Positions 34,635-43,860 of a DNA stretch of 64,000 nucleotides are shown here, in pieces. Below the pieces are notes generated by a model, which worked only from the letters and a program-made list of their open reading frames with translations, did no database searches and was not told the origin of the DNA. A program made the position numbers and the translations under genes. Origin of the DNA: Rhodanobacter sp. (GTDB taxonomy: Bacteria; Pseudomonadota; Gammaproteobacteria; Xanthomonadales; Rhodanobacteraceae); contig AP031382.1 of the NCBI GenBank assembly GCA_040371205.1, positions 2,725,562 through 2,789,561 on the forward strand. The letters run 5' to 3'. How positions within the stretch are numbered: the stretch's first letter is position 1; every line of letters begins with the position of its first letter.

Positions 34635-35531
34635 TTAAGCGGCATGCCCGCCGGCACGGGCAGGGGTGCCGTCCAGCGAGTGGATGAAATGTGCGATTTC
34701 GCGGGTGAACGCGTCGTTGGCGTCGCCGGCCAGCATGTGCGTGGCGCCCGGCACTACGACATGACGGGCGTGCGGCACCAGTTGCAGGAATTCCGCGACG
34801 GTGGACTGCGACACGACGTCGCTGCGCTCGCCGGACAGCAGCAGCACCGGCACGTCCACCTGTGCGGCGGCGGCGAACAACCGCGGTTGGTAGCGCTCGC
34901 TTTCGGCGATCAGGTCGCCCGCCAGCAGTGCGGGGTCCCAGTGCCAGCGCAGACGACCGTCGTTGCCGGTGCGCAACAGCGGCCGCAGTTGTTCTTCGCT
35001 CTTGCGGCCGGGGCGATGCGGCAGGTAGGCGGCGATCTGTTCGGCGGCCTCGGCGTAATCGGCAAAGCCGTCCGGATGCGCCTGCATGAAGGCGAGGATG
35101 CGCTCCACGCCCTTGGTTTCCCAACGCGGCGTGATGTCCACCAGCACCAGTGCGCGGAACGGCGCAGGCCGCGCCTCGCCCGCCATCACCAGGCCCAGCA
35201 AGCCGCCCATGGACGCACCGACCAAGATCGGCGGCTGGGGTTGTGCGCGCGCCAGCATCGACAGGTCGTCCACGAATTGCTGCATGTGGTAGCCGCCGTC
35301 CGGCACGTGTCCGCTCTCGCCGTGGCCGCGTGCGTCGAAGCTGACGCAGCGATAGCCCCGTGCCGCCAGCGAGCCGACCGCACCATTCCAAGCCCCGCGG
35401 GTCTGCCCGAAGCCATGGGCGAACATCAAGGCGGGCGCGCCGCCTGCATGATGCGTTTCCACGGCCAGCAGCACGCCATCGCGTGCGACGACAAGTTCGG
35501 TGCGTGTAGAAATGGTTGGCAATGCGTCCAT
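34635..35531 (-). CDS. Alpha/beta hydrolase
   Basis: 298 residues. Oxyanion-hole region FAHGFGQTRGAW, nucleophile elbow VGASMGGLLG, and late His in GATHMLAGD. Carboxylesterase, lipase or thioesterase activity all possible. First gene of the hydrolase-fadE unit, divergent from tetR, with an inverted repeat over its start codon. Linkage suggests a lipid or acyl substrate; this is inference. Confidence 0.88.
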   Translation of the reverse strand: MDALPTISTRTELVVARDGVLLAVETHHAGGAPALMFAHGFGQTRGAWNGAVGSLAARGYRCVSFDARGHGESGHVPDGGYHMQQFVDDLSMLARAQPQPPILVGASMGGLLGLVMAGEARPAPFRALVLVDITPRWETKGVERILAFMQAHPDGFADYAEAAEQIAAYLPHRPGRKSEEQLRPLLRTGNDGRLRWHWDPALLAGDLIAESERYQPRLFAAAAQVDVPVLLLSGERSDVVSQSTVAEFLQLVPHARHVVVPGATHMLAGDANDAFTREIAHFIHSLDGTPARAGGHAA

Positions 35532-35546
35532 ACGGATGAGTATGGA
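35527..35546. promoter_or_regulatory. Inverted repeat over the hydrolase start (putative TetR operator 1)
   Basis: CCATAC at 35528-35533 and GTATGG at 35540-35545 flank a 6-bp centre, extended by T/A on the outside. The repeat covers the ATG of the hydrolase gene (35531). The same half-sites recur over the tetR start. Confidence 0.6.
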
Positions 35547-35605
35547 GTGCGGGATCGGCTGCCGTCAATCCTTGTCGTGGATTACAAAGCCCGGCGCAAC
35601 GGCTA

Positions 35606-35619
35606 CCATACGCGTATGG
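35606..35619. promoter_or_regulatory. Perfect palindrome over the tetR start (putative TetR operator 2)
   Basis: CCATACGCGTATGG is a perfect 14-bp palindrome covering the tetR start codon at 35616. Its half-sites are identical to those of the repeat at 35527-35546, with a 2-bp instead of a 6-bp centre. Confidence 0.6.
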
Positions 35620-36194
35620 ATTCAAGCCAGAAACCCGAACGCACCCGCCTCACCGCGGAGGACTGGGAAGTCGCCGCCCTTCAGATGATCGCCGACCAGG
35701 GCGTGGGTGCGCTGGCCGTCGAGGCCTTGGCCCGCCAACTGGGCGTCACCAAAGGCAGCTTCTACTGGCACTTCCGCACCCGGGAAGCCCTGCTGCAAGC
35801 GGCGCTTGAGCGCTGGGAGCAATACGGCGAAAACGAGGTGCTCGGCCAGATCGGACAGATCGCCGACCCGCATCAACGCCTGCCCGAGCTGTTCCGCCGC
35901 GCAGCGCATGAGGTGCAGCCGCACCGCGTCTACGCGGCCTTGCTGAAGGCACTGGATCACCCGCTGGTGGTGCCGGTGATGGCGCGCGTGTCGCAGCGCC
36001 GCACCGAATTCCTCAATACCGCGTACCGCGAGGCCGGCCTGCCGTCGCGCGAGGCGCTGAACCGGGCGCGGCTCACCTATGCCGCGTATGTCGGCTTCCT
36101 GCAGCTCAACTTCACCCTGGGCCTGCCGCGAATGAACCACGAGGAGTTCGACGCCTACGTGGAGCACATGATCGCCACCTTGATCCCGGCCTGA
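35616..36194 (+). CDS. TetR-family transcriptional regulator
   Basis: 192 residues. N-terminal helix-turn-helix: ALAVEALARQLGVTKGSFYWHF, the standard TetR signature, then a helical ligand-binding domain with the C-terminal YAAYVGFLQLNF. Divergent from hydrolase-fadE across 84 bp that carry two matching inverted repeats, so autoregulation and repression of the hydrolase-fadE operon are likely, possibly relieved by an acyl-CoA or fatty acid. The inducer is a guess from linkage. Confidence 0.93.
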   Translation: MDSSQKPERTRLTAEDWEVAALQMIADQGVGALAVEALARQLGVTKGSFYWHFRTREALLQAALERWEQYGENEVLGQIGQIADPHQRLPELFRRAAHEVQPHRVYAALLKALDHPLVVPVMARVSQRRTEFLNTAYREAGLPSREALNRARLTYAAYVGFLQLNFTLGLPRMNHEEFDAYVEHMIATLIPA

Positions 36195-36214
36195 CTTCCG
36201 CCGCGACACCTTCC

Positions 36215-36238
36215 GAACGGCGCCGCCCGGTGCCGTTC
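36215..36238 (+). terminator. Hairpin after tetR
   Basis: GAACGGCGCC pairs with GGTGCCGTTC (one G-U pair) around a GCCC loop. No T-run follows, so termination is only possible. Confidence 0.45.
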
Positions 36239-36369
36239 CCATGCCCAGCCTGGCCTTCCCGGTGCGCCAGCGCAGCAGCGCCGGCGCTTTGCTGCGCCTG
36301 TCCTTGCAATGCCAGTGCTTGCAAACTACGGTTCCTCCACCTTTTTTCCTGAAGACCAGTGAGGACACG

Positions 36370-38142
36370 ATGACAAGCACATGGGAAGCGCTCAAGCGCT
36401 GGGTGGACGACGTTGCGGCGCTGACCCGCCCTGCGGCCGTCCACTGGTGTGACGGCTCGGATGCCGAAAACCAGGCCTTGGTGCAGCAGATGCTGGCCGA
36501 TGGCACCCTGGTCGAGCTGAACCAGCAAACCCATCCGGGCTGCTATCTGCACCGCTCCCATCCCGGCGACGTGGCGCGCGTCGAGCACCTCACCTTCGTC
36601 TGCCACCGGAACCGCGAAGACGCCGGCCCCAACAACCACTGGATGGCGCCGGCCGAGGCGCACGCCAAGATGGACGCGCTGTTCGACGGCTGCATGGAAG
36701 GCCGCACGATGTACGTGATCCCGTACTGCATGGGCCCGATCGATTCGCCGCTGTCGCGCTGCGGCGTCGAGATCACCGACAGCCCCTACGTGGTCGCCAA
36801 CATGCGCATCATGACCCGCATGGGCGCCGCCGCGCAGGCACGCATCGAGCGCGAGGGCAGCTTCGTCAAGGGCCTGCACTCCACCGGCGAACTCGATCCC
36901 GAGCGCCGCTTCATCATGCATTTCCCCGAGGAACGCACGATCAAGTCCTACGGCTCCGGCTACGGCGGCAACGCCCTGCTGGGCAAGAAGTGCCATGCGC
37001 TGCGCATCGCCAGCCATCAGGCCCGCGACGAAGGCTGGCTGGCCGAGCACATGCTGATCGTCGGCATCGAGAACCCGCAGGGCGAAACGCACTACATCGC
37101 CGCGGCCTTCCCCTCGGCCTGCGGCAAGACCAACCTGGCCATGCTGATCCCGCCGGAAGGCTACCGCCGCGACGGCTGGAAAGTGTGGACGGTGGGCGAC
37201 GACATCTGCTGGATGCGCCCCGGCGAGGATGGCCGTCTGTACGCCATCAATCCCGAAGCCGGTTTCTTCGGCGTGGCGCCGGGCACCAGCTCTGCCACCA
37301 ATTCCAATGCGCTCAAGTCCATCGCATGCGACACCATCTTCACCAATGTCGCCGTCACCGCCGACAACCAGCCCTGGTGGGAAGGCCTGCCCGGCACCCC
37401 GGCCGTCGACTGGCAGGGACGTCCGTACGATCCCGCCAACGGCCCGGCGGCACACCCCAACTCGCGTTTCACGGTGAGCGCCAGGCAGTGCCCCACGTGG
37501 TCGCCCAAGGCCGAGGATGCCCGCGGCGTGCCGATCAGCGCCATCGTGTTCGGCGGCCGCCGTCCGTCCCTGCTGCCGCTGGTGATGGAAGCCCGCGACT
37601 GGACGCATGGCGTACTGATGGGCGCCGCGATGGGCTCGGAAACCACTGCCGCCGCCACCGGCGCGGTCGGCGTGCTGCGCCGCGACTCGATGGCGATGAA
37701 GCCGTTCTGCGGCTACCACTACGGCGACTACTTCCGGCACTGGCTGTCGTTCGACCGCCCCGGCGCGAAACTGCCCAAGATCTTTCACGTCAACTGGTTC
37801 CGCAAGGACCGCGACGGCAAGTTCCTGTGGCCGGGCTTCGGCGAAAACCTGCGCGTGCTGGAATGGATGATCGCGCGCGAGGAGGGCACGGTACGCGGCA
37901 TGGAGACGCCCATCGGCACCCTGCCCGCCCTCGGCGAACTCGAACTCGACGGGCTGAACCTCGACCCGTTCACGCTGGCCGAACTGCTGGCCGTGGATCA
38001 GGCCGGATGGCAGAACGAGCTTGCCGCCATCGGCGAATATCTGGACAGCTTCGCCCCGCGCCTGCCAGCGGCCCTGCGCAGTGAACAGCAGCGCGTGGCC
38101 CGCGCCCTGGAAACCACCGAGCGCGAAGCCGCCACGGCCTGA
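36370..38142 (+). CDS. pckG: Phosphoenolpyruvate carboxykinase (GTP)
   Basis: 590 residues, usual for the GTP-dependent enzyme. Converts oxaloacetate to PEP, the entry to gluconeogenesis. Substrate-binding YGGNALLGKKCHALRIAS, the P-loop AAFPSACGKTNLAML with its reactive Cys, and the metal-binding VGDDICWM are visible. GAGGA lies 4 nt upstream of the ATG at 36370; the frame is open further upstream but unlike the family. Monocistronic, ended by a perfect 30-bp palindrome. Confidence 0.97.
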   Translation: MTSTWEALKRWVDDVAALTRPAAVHWCDGSDAENQALVQQMLADGTLVELNQQTHPGCYLHRSHPGDVARVEHLTFVCHRNREDAGPNNHWMAPAEAHAKMDALFDGCMEGRTMYVIPYCMGPIDSPLSRCGVEITDSPYVVANMRIMTRMGAAAQARIEREGSFVKGLHSTGELDPERRFIMHFPEERTIKSYGSGYGGNALLGKKCHALRIASHQARDEGWLAEHMLIVGIENPQGETHYIAAAFPSACGKTNLAMLIPPEGYRRDGWKVWTVGDDICWMRPGEDGRLYAINPEAGFFGVAPGTSSATNSNALKSIACDTIFTNVAVTADNQPWWEGLPGTPAVDWQGRPYDPANGPAAHPNSRFTVSARQCPTWSPKAEDARGVPISAIVFGGRRPSLLPLVMEARDWTHGVLMGAAMGSETTAAATGAVGVLRRDSMAMKPFCGYHYGDYFRHWLSFDRPGAKLPKIFHVNWFRKDRDGKFLWPGFGENLRVLEWMIAREEGTVRGMETPIGTLPALGELELDGLNLDPFTLAELLAVDQAGWQNELAAIGEYLDSFAPRLPAALRSEQQRVARALETTEREAATA

Positions 38143-38153
38143 CGCTCCATCAC

Positions 38154-38183
38154 CCGCTCCGGGCGTGCGCACGCCCGGAGCGG
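38154..38183. terminator. Perfect 30-bp palindrome after pckG
   Basis: A 15-bp arm (CCGCTCCGGGCGTGC) is followed immediately by its exact complement, 11 bp after the pckG stop. No T-run follows on the plus strand. It could act as a terminator, an mRNA 3' stabiliser or a protein site. Confidence 0.55.
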
Positions 38184-38261
38184 AGTCGCAAGGCATCGCT
38201 GCCGGCGTCCGCCCGCAGCGGTGCAAACCCTTTCGGCGCAACGGGCATCCAAGCTGGCAAG

Positions 38262-38843
38262 ATGATCGCCGCCTGTCCCGCCACCGACCGCTCGATGCTG
38301 CCAGCCTCCGCTGCCGCCGACAACGACACCGACGATGCACGCGCTGCCGCATCCGGCGACCGGCACGCATTTCAACGCCTGTACCGACGTCACGTCGAAC
38401 GCATCCACGGCGCGCTCTACCGCCTGGCCGGCTACGACCACGCCCGCGCCGAGGATCTCACCCAGGAGGCGTTCGTGCGGGCGTGGCAGAAGCTGCCAGG
38501 CTTCCGACACGAAAGCGCGTTCGGTACCTGGCTGTACCGCCTCGCCGTCAATCTCGCGCTGATGGAAATCCGCGCCCGCCGCGCCGACCCGGTGGGTTTC
38601 GTGGACGAGGATCAACTGCCCGAACCTGCCGACACGCCGTTCTGTGCCGCCGAGCGCGAGGAACTGGAGCGCGCCATCGGCAAGCTGCCGCCGCGCGCCC
38701 GCGCCGTATTGGTGCTGCATGACGTCGAAGGCTGGCGGCACGAGGAGATCGGCGAGGAAATGGACATGGCGGTCGGCACTTCCAAAGCGCAATTGCACCG
38801 CGCGCGGCAGCTGCTGCGCCGCGCCCTGGGAGAAAGCTCATGA
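38262..38843 (+). CDS. ECF RNA polymerase sigma factor
   Basis: 193 residues. Region 2 shows HAFQRLYRRHVERI and EDLTQEAFVRAWQKL, and region 4 ends in GTSKAQLHRARQLLRRAL. A low-complexity N-terminal stretch of about 25 residues precedes region 2, so the true start could be a little downstream (the Met at residue 12). Overlaps the next gene by ATGA, the standard sigma/anti-sigma arrangement. Confidence 0.92.
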   Translation: MIAACPATDRSMLPASAAADNDTDDARAAASGDRHAFQRLYRRHVERIHGALYRLAGYDHARAEDLTQEAFVRAWQKLPGFRHESAFGTWLYRLAVNLALMEIRARRADPVGFVDEDQLPEPADTPFCAAEREELERAIGKLPPRARAVLVLHDVEGWRHEEIGEEMDMAVGTSKAQLHRARQLLRRALGESS

Positions 38844-39280
38844 ACGAATTCGAATGGCGCCAGCAGATGCGCAAGTTGCGCGAGCCGGTCGCTCCGCGCC
38901 GCGACCTGTGGGACGCGATCGAGACCACACTGGAAAATCGCGGCGCGCATCCGCTCCCGTCGGAGGCGGCACGACACGCGTCGCCGCACCCTTGGCTGGT
39001 GGCCGCCGCGCTGGCAGGCGCGTTCCTGTTGGTCGGCGGCTTCGGCCTGCGCATGCATCAGCGTTCCAGCGCCAGCTCCGGCACATCCGCACTGGCCGCG
39101 CTTCCGTGGAAACCCGCCGATCCGCGCCTCAGCGGCGCGGCCATCGAACTGAACGCCGCCCGCGCCGAACTGCAACAGGCCATGCTGCAGGCTCCGAATT
39201 CCCCCTCGCTGCAACGCCTGCTGGCGCGCACCGAGCAACAACAGACGCAATTGCGCCATCTCGCCCAGGAGGCCGGCTGA
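38840..39280 (+). CDS. Probable membrane-bound anti-sigma factor
   Basis: 146 residues. A cytoplasmic N-terminal part starts MNEFEWRQQMRKLREP, one transmembrane helix lies near residues 52-70, and the C-terminal periplasmic part is an Ala/Gln-rich helix. No zinc-binding HxxxCxxC motif is seen. The function is inferred from the overlap with the sigma gene and the topology. Confidence 0.75.
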   Translation: MNEFEWRQQMRKLREPVAPRRDLWDAIETTLENRGAHPLPSEAARHASPHPWLVAAALAGAFLLVGGFGLRMHQRSSASSGTSALAALPWKPADPRLSGAAIELNAARAELQQAMLQAPNSPSLQRLLARTEQQQTQLRHLAQEAG

Positions 39281-39297
39281 CCTCAGCCGGACACGAC

Positions 39298-40203
39298 ATG
39301 AAAACCGCCCGCTTCGTTCCGCTGCTGCTGTGCCTGTGCGTAGGCCAGGCCTTAGCCGACACCCCGATCGACCTGCAGCATGCCGCCACACCTACCGCTC
39401 ACATCAGCATCAGCAACGTGTCCGGCGAAGTGCACATCACGGCATGGGATCGTCCCTCGGTGCAGGTGGAAGGGCAACTCGGCGACGGCACCAAGCCGCT
39501 GACCATCACCGGCAGCAACGACAAGCTCTCCGTCGAAGTGCAGCCGCAAGACAAGGGCGGCGGCTGGTTCAACTGGGGCGGCGACAGCCGCATGGGTCCG
39601 ACCATGCTCGATCTGCACGTGCCGCGTGGCGCCACGCTCGACGTGCGCGTGGTCAGCGCACCGCTGGTGATCGACGGCATGAAGGGCGGCAAGATCTCCG
39701 TCAACACCGTCAGCGGCCGCGCACGCATCAACGCTGTCAGCCCGGCACTCGACATCCAGAGCGTGAGCGGCAACATCGAGCTGGCCGGCCATGTGACGCA
39801 GGCCAATCTGCAAACGGTGAGCGGCGACATCCTCGCCCCCGTGCTGGGGGACCAAGCGAAACTGCAGACGGTCTCGGGCCGCATCCAGGCCAGCGGCGGC
39901 CCATGGAGCCAAGCCACGCTGAGCACCGTGTCCGGCGACGTGGAGCTTGCTGGCGGCCTTGCGCCGGAGGGCAAACTGAGCGTGGACAGCATGAGTGGCA
40001 GCGTGCAGCTGCAACTGCCTGCCGGCACGAACGCCACGGTGCATGCCAGCAGCTTCAGCGGCGACCTGCACAGCGATGCCGGCACCGCGGTGAAGTCCGA
40101 GCACGGCCCCGGCAGCAAGCTCGATGCGACGCTCGGCAACGGCAAGGGAACGATCAGCATCGAAACCTTCAGCGGCGATGTGCGCATCCGCACGTCGGAC
40201 TGA
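39298..40203 (+). CDS. Exported DUF4097-type beta-helix protein
   Basis: 301 residues. Signal peptide residues 1-20 (ending ALA). The mature protein is a run of short strands with repeated phrases VSGDI, VSGRI, VSGDV, MSGSV, FSGDL and FSGDV, typical of DUF4097 (putative adhesin) right-handed repeats. Function unknown. 17 bp after the anti-sigma gene; the three genes look like a sigma/anti-sigma/envelope-protein cassette. Confidence 0.85.
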   Translation: MKTARFVPLLLCLCVGQALADTPIDLQHAATPTAHISISNVSGEVHITAWDRPSVQVEGQLGDGTKPLTITGSNDKLSVEVQPQDKGGGWFNWGGDSRMGPTMLDLHVPRGATLDVRVVSAPLVIDGMKGGKISVNTVSGRARINAVSPALDIQSVSGNIELAGHVTQANLQTVSGDILAPVLGDQAKLQTVSGRIQASGGPWSQATLSTVSGDVELAGGLAPEGKLSVDSMSGSVQLQLPAGTNATVHASSFSGDLHSDAGTAVKSEHGPGSKLDATLGNGKGTISIETFSGDVRIRTSD

Positions 40204-40356
40204 TCGAATCCCGCGCGTTCAATCAACGCCGTCCGGATCACGCTCCCATCATTGCCTGGATTGAAACCCTCACTGCCAATCTCAGCGAGTAGGATTTTCG
40301 TGGCTCGTCGTGACTTGATGCCGATCCGGCAATGATGCTCCCGGCAATGCATCCAT

Positions 40357-40388
40357 AAAAAAACCACCGGTCTCGCGACCGGTGGTTG
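40357..40388 (-). terminator. Intrinsic terminator after the Oar-like receptor gene
   Basis: AACCACCGGTC and GACCGGTTGG-type arms (40362-40372 with 40377-40387) form an 11-bp stem with a TCGC loop. On the minus strand the stem is followed by a run of seven T, so it serves the minus-strand receptor gene. Confidence 0.92.
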
Positions 40389-40411
40389 AGTTACATCAAC
40401 GAAGCGACTTA

Positions 40412-43400
40412 TCAGTAGTCGTAGGTCACCGACAGGCGCACCGTGCGCGGCGGCGTGCTGAACAGCGGCTGGCCGTAGTAGTTGTTGGTGTACAGGGTAC
40501 CCGTTGAGCCAGCATTCGCATCAAAGCCCGACTGATACGACGGATCGACCTGCAGTGCGCGCTGCTGGTTCAGCACATTGAAGATATCCAGGTTGAAGCC
40601 CAGCTTGTTGTCCGCGAACGCCGGATGGTAATGCACGCCCAGGTTGAGTATCTCCGTCCACGGCGTGTGGCCGATGGAGCCCGGCGTCACGCGCTGGCCA
40701 TTGCACCAGTGGTAATTGCCGGTGCCGGAGTTGTTGTACCCGGTCGGATCGTTGGCACCGCCCGGCTCATAGCCGCCCGGCCCCTGGGTATACGGACCGA
40801 AGTAGCCCAGACATTCCTTCGGTCCGCCAGACTGCGCCAACAAGGTCGCCGAGATCAGCCACTCCGGCGAAATCAGGTAATCGCCGCGGAACTTGATCTG
40901 GTGCTTGCGGACGTTGGCGAACTCGCCGTACTGACCGTCCATCAGCTGCCAGCTATCCCAGTCCTCCGTCTTGGAGACGTCATCCTGGCCAAAATCCGAA
41001 CGCACCTGGCCTTCGGTATTGCCGAAACCACGGGTGAAGGTGTAGTCGATACGACCGTACCACTTGCCGTCGAACGGGTGCTCAAGGTACATGTTCAGCG
41101 AACCGTACTTGCGCACGACGCCGCGGGTGAAGCCCCAGTCCTGGGTGGTCATGGGCACGATGACCTTGCTGCTGCCGTCGTCGGAGACCACCAGCATATT
41201 GTTGGTCAAACCGGGATTCATCAGGCGGCAATACGAGGCACCATAAAGCGAATTACCGTAGAGGCCCGGATCGAGGCCCATCTTGGTCATCTTGGCGGCG
41301 ATCTGACCAGGCTCACACTCGTCGTCAATGCCGGTCTTCAAATCGCGCCACATGGCCTTGGCGCCGTAGACCCAGTTGTCGCCCAGCTTCTTGTCGAAAC
41401 CGACGATGAACTCGTCCACGTATTCCGGCTTCAGGTTGCGCGCGGCGACCTGCATCGGATCCTTGGCCGCACCGTTTTCGCCATCGGGCGAACGCCACGC
41501 CGTGCAATCGGTGGCCGGATTCGCCACGTTGGGAATGCCGGTGGTTTCGTTGACCGAAGTGAACGTGCAGTTCGAGGTCAGGTAGGTCGAGCGGTTGGCC
41601 GCACGCTCCGCCGCATTGTTCGGCAGGGCCAAGTAGTAACGACCGGCATTGCCGTAAATCTTGAGCGACGAGTCGCCGAAGACGTCCCAACTGGCGCCGA
41701 GGCGGGGTTCCCACTGGTTCTTTTCGTCGACAAAGGCTTTGCCCAGGTCGTTGTAGTTGGTGAAGTGGTCGTTGCGCAGGCCGATGCTCAGGTACACGTT
41801 CTGAGCCACCTGCCAGTTGTCCTGCAGGTACCAGGCCTTCTGCGACATGGTCATGCTGGTCGCCCAACCGATCTGGCGCCGCTGGGCCGTCGTGGCGTTG
41901 ATGTAGCGCCAGTAATAGTCCTGCGAGCTAAACGGGTTCTGGAAGCTCGGACCCTGATCGGTAGCGCGATAATACATGTTGTCGATACCGGCCAACAGAT
42001 CGTGGTCGCCCAACTTGTAGTCGAAGTCCACGCGCAAGCCACGGGTGGAGTTCTTGGCGCCCGGCGAGGTCCAGGTGGTGTTGGTCTGGTCGTTATGCGG
42101 CTGATAGCCATCCGGTTGCACGCCTAGGCTGCCCCTGGAGATGAACGGCAGCGGGCTGGTGTTGCCGTACACGACCGGATCCTGGAAGTGCGCCTTGCCG
42201 CCCACGATGCTCAGGGTGGCGTTGTCGGTGATATAGCTGGTGAAATGCCCGATGTAGATCTGGGTATTGTCCTTGGTCACATCGTTCTTGGTGACGAATG
42301 CACCGCGCTGCAGGGTGTCGTAGTCGAAGGCGTAGGTGGAGCCTGCGCCGCGGCTATTGTTGTCCCTCAACGCGGTCAGTTCCAGGATATTGCTGTCGGT
42401 GATGTTCCAATCCAGCTTGCCGTAGAACTTGGTGTCCTTGTTGGCGAAATCCTGCACCTTGCCGTTGTCGTTGTTTTCGACATTGGTACCCTGGTCCTTG
42501 GTGGTTTCGCCAGCCAGGAACATGTACAGCTTGTCCTTGATCAGCGGACCGCCCACATACGCAGAGTAGATCGTCTCCCACTGGGTGTTGTCGTTACGGT
42601 ACTGGCGCAGCGTGCCGGGCGCATTCGGATCCGCCGCGTTGCCAACCAAGCTGCTCGATGGCACGGGGGTATTACCGTAGCGGTAATTGGTCGGCGTGCC
42701 TTCGAGCGAACGCGGCGCCCACGAAATCTGGCCGCCGAAGTGCCATTCGTTGGTGCCGCGCTTGCCAACCTGGTTGATCACACCGCCGTCGGAACGGCCG
42801 TACTTGGCGTCGTAGCCACCCGTGAGGGTTTCCTGCTGCTCGATGGCACCGTAGGGCAACTGGAAGCCGCCCAGGTTCTTGTAGGGTTCGCCGACGTTGT
42901 AGCCGTTCACGTAGTAGGCGTTCTCGGTCACGCTGGAGCCACCGAACGAAACCAGGGTCTGACCGCCCGGACCGGTAAAGAAGCCGCTGCCCCCGGTGGT
43001 GTTGGGCGACAGCAAGGCGATGGCCTCGGCGCTATGTCCCACCGGTAGACGCTTCAAATCAGCTGCGGTGATCACCGTGCTGGAATTGACGCTGGTCACG
43101 TCGATGGCCGGCAGCGCATTGGCCGTGACCGTCACCGAAGACAGCTGCGTGGCATTGGTGTTGCTGGCAGCCGTGGAGAAATCCACGCCGGCGGCGCCGC
43201 CGGAAGAAACATAGGCGTTGTCATGCGTGCTGACGACCTTGCCGTCCTGCTTCAGGCTGACCGTATAGTTGCCCACCGGCAGGTGGTCGACGCGGTAGTG
43301 GCCTGTGCTGTCCACCGGCACTTCGCGCATAAAGCCAGCCGCGTTGGTGACCATCACGGTTTCGCCCGACGCAACCGGCGCCGAACCGAAGATGCTGCCC

Positions 43401-43510
43401 GCGGTAGCCTGTGCAAGCACAGCACCGCTGAAGCTCAGACCCATGGCGATCGCCAGGGCGGTCGGGCGCCAACGCATGGCGTTAGCACTGGCGCGATAGC
43501 GAATACTCAT
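40412..43510 (-). CDS. Oar-like TonB-dependent outer-membrane receptor
   Basis: 1032 residues. A signal peptide ends near AVLAQA, followed by a small carboxypeptidase-regulatory-like domain (residues about 35-115), a plug domain containing ITAADLKRLPVGHS and a large beta-barrel that ends in the aromatic VRLSVTYDY. This is the Oar/TonB-plug-barrel arrangement found in multiple copies in Xanthomonadales and probably imports or senses peptides or glycans; substrate unknown. The ATG at 43510 follows GGGGAG by 7 nt; an in-frame ATG at 43537 lacks one. Divergent from the TPR-sulfotransferase gene. Confidence 0.92.
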   Translation of the reverse strand: MSIRYRASANAMRWRPTALAIAMGLSFSGAVLAQATAGSIFGSAPVASGETVMVTNAAGFMREVPVDSTGHYRVDHLPVGNYTVSLKQDGKVVSTHDNAYVSSGGAAGVDFSTAASNTNATQLSSVTVTANALPAIDVTSVNSSTVITAADLKRLPVGHSAEAIALLSPNTTGGSGFFTGPGGQTLVSFGGSSVTENAYYVNGYNVGEPYKNLGGFQLPYGAIEQQETLTGGYDAKYGRSDGGVINQVGKRGTNEWHFGGQISWAPRSLEGTPTNYRYGNTPVPSSSLVGNAADPNAPGTLRQYRNDNTQWETIYSAYVGGPLIKDKLYMFLAGETTKDQGTNVENNDNGKVQDFANKDTKFYGKLDWNITDSNILELTALRDNNSRGAGSTYAFDYDTLQRGAFVTKNDVTKDNTQIYIGHFTSYITDNATLSIVGGKAHFQDPVVYGNTSPLPFISRGSLGVQPDGYQPHNDQTNTTWTSPGAKNSTRGLRVDFDYKLGDHDLLAGIDNMYYRATDQGPSFQNPFSSQDYYWRYINATTAQRRQIGWATSMTMSQKAWYLQDNWQVAQNVYLSIGLRNDHFTNYNDLGKAFVDEKNQWEPRLGASWDVFGDSSLKIYGNAGRYYLALPNNAAERAANRSTYLTSNCTFTSVNETTGIPNVANPATDCTAWRSPDGENGAAKDPMQVAARNLKPEYVDEFIVGFDKKLGDNWVYGAKAMWRDLKTGIDDECEPGQIAAKMTKMGLDPGLYGNSLYGASYCRLMNPGLTNNMLVVSDDGSSKVIVPMTTQDWGFTRGVVRKYGSLNMYLEHPFDGKWYGRIDYTFTRGFGNTEGQVRSDFGQDDVSKTEDWDSWQLMDGQYGEFANVRKHQIKFRGDYLISPEWLISATLLAQSGGPKECLGYFGPYTQGPGGYEPGGANDPTGYNNSGTGNYHWCNGQRVTPGSIGHTPWTEILNLGVHYHPAFADNKLGFNLDIFNVLNQQRALQVDPSYQSGFDANAGSTGTLYTNNYYGQPLFSTPPRTVRLSVTYDY

Positions 43511-43860
43511 CGTGTATCTCCCCAAATGGATGTCCAAAACGGACGATTTGATGTAACCCTAGTGCATCGAAACGGCAGATCTGCAAGTCCTTACCGACTT
43601 CGCAAGCCTTGTATCGCAAAACCTCGCGCACCTCGCTGCGAAGGACCGCCTTACCGCAAAGTTATGACGTGCAAACATGCAGGTCAACAAAAATTTCATG
43701 ATTGACCGAGATTGATTGCGCGCACCGGCTTGCGAATGTTAATTTCTTGTCAACACGATCTTGCGCTTTTTGTGCTGGCGTCCCGGTACCACGCAGTCAC
43801 GGACTCCCCCGCAAGACCATCGAATTGAGCAAGCCAACCCAAGGCAACTACCATCCCGCA
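43511..43860. other. Divergent intergenic region receptor / sulfotransferase
   Basis: 350 bp with lower GC than the flanks, holding both promoters. A 10-bp palindrome GCAGATCTGC lies at 43575-43584. Several weak promoter-like elements are present on both strands but none is convincing. An in-frame ATG at 43702 could extend the sulfotransferase by 53 residues but the added sequence looks non-coding. Confidence 0.4.
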
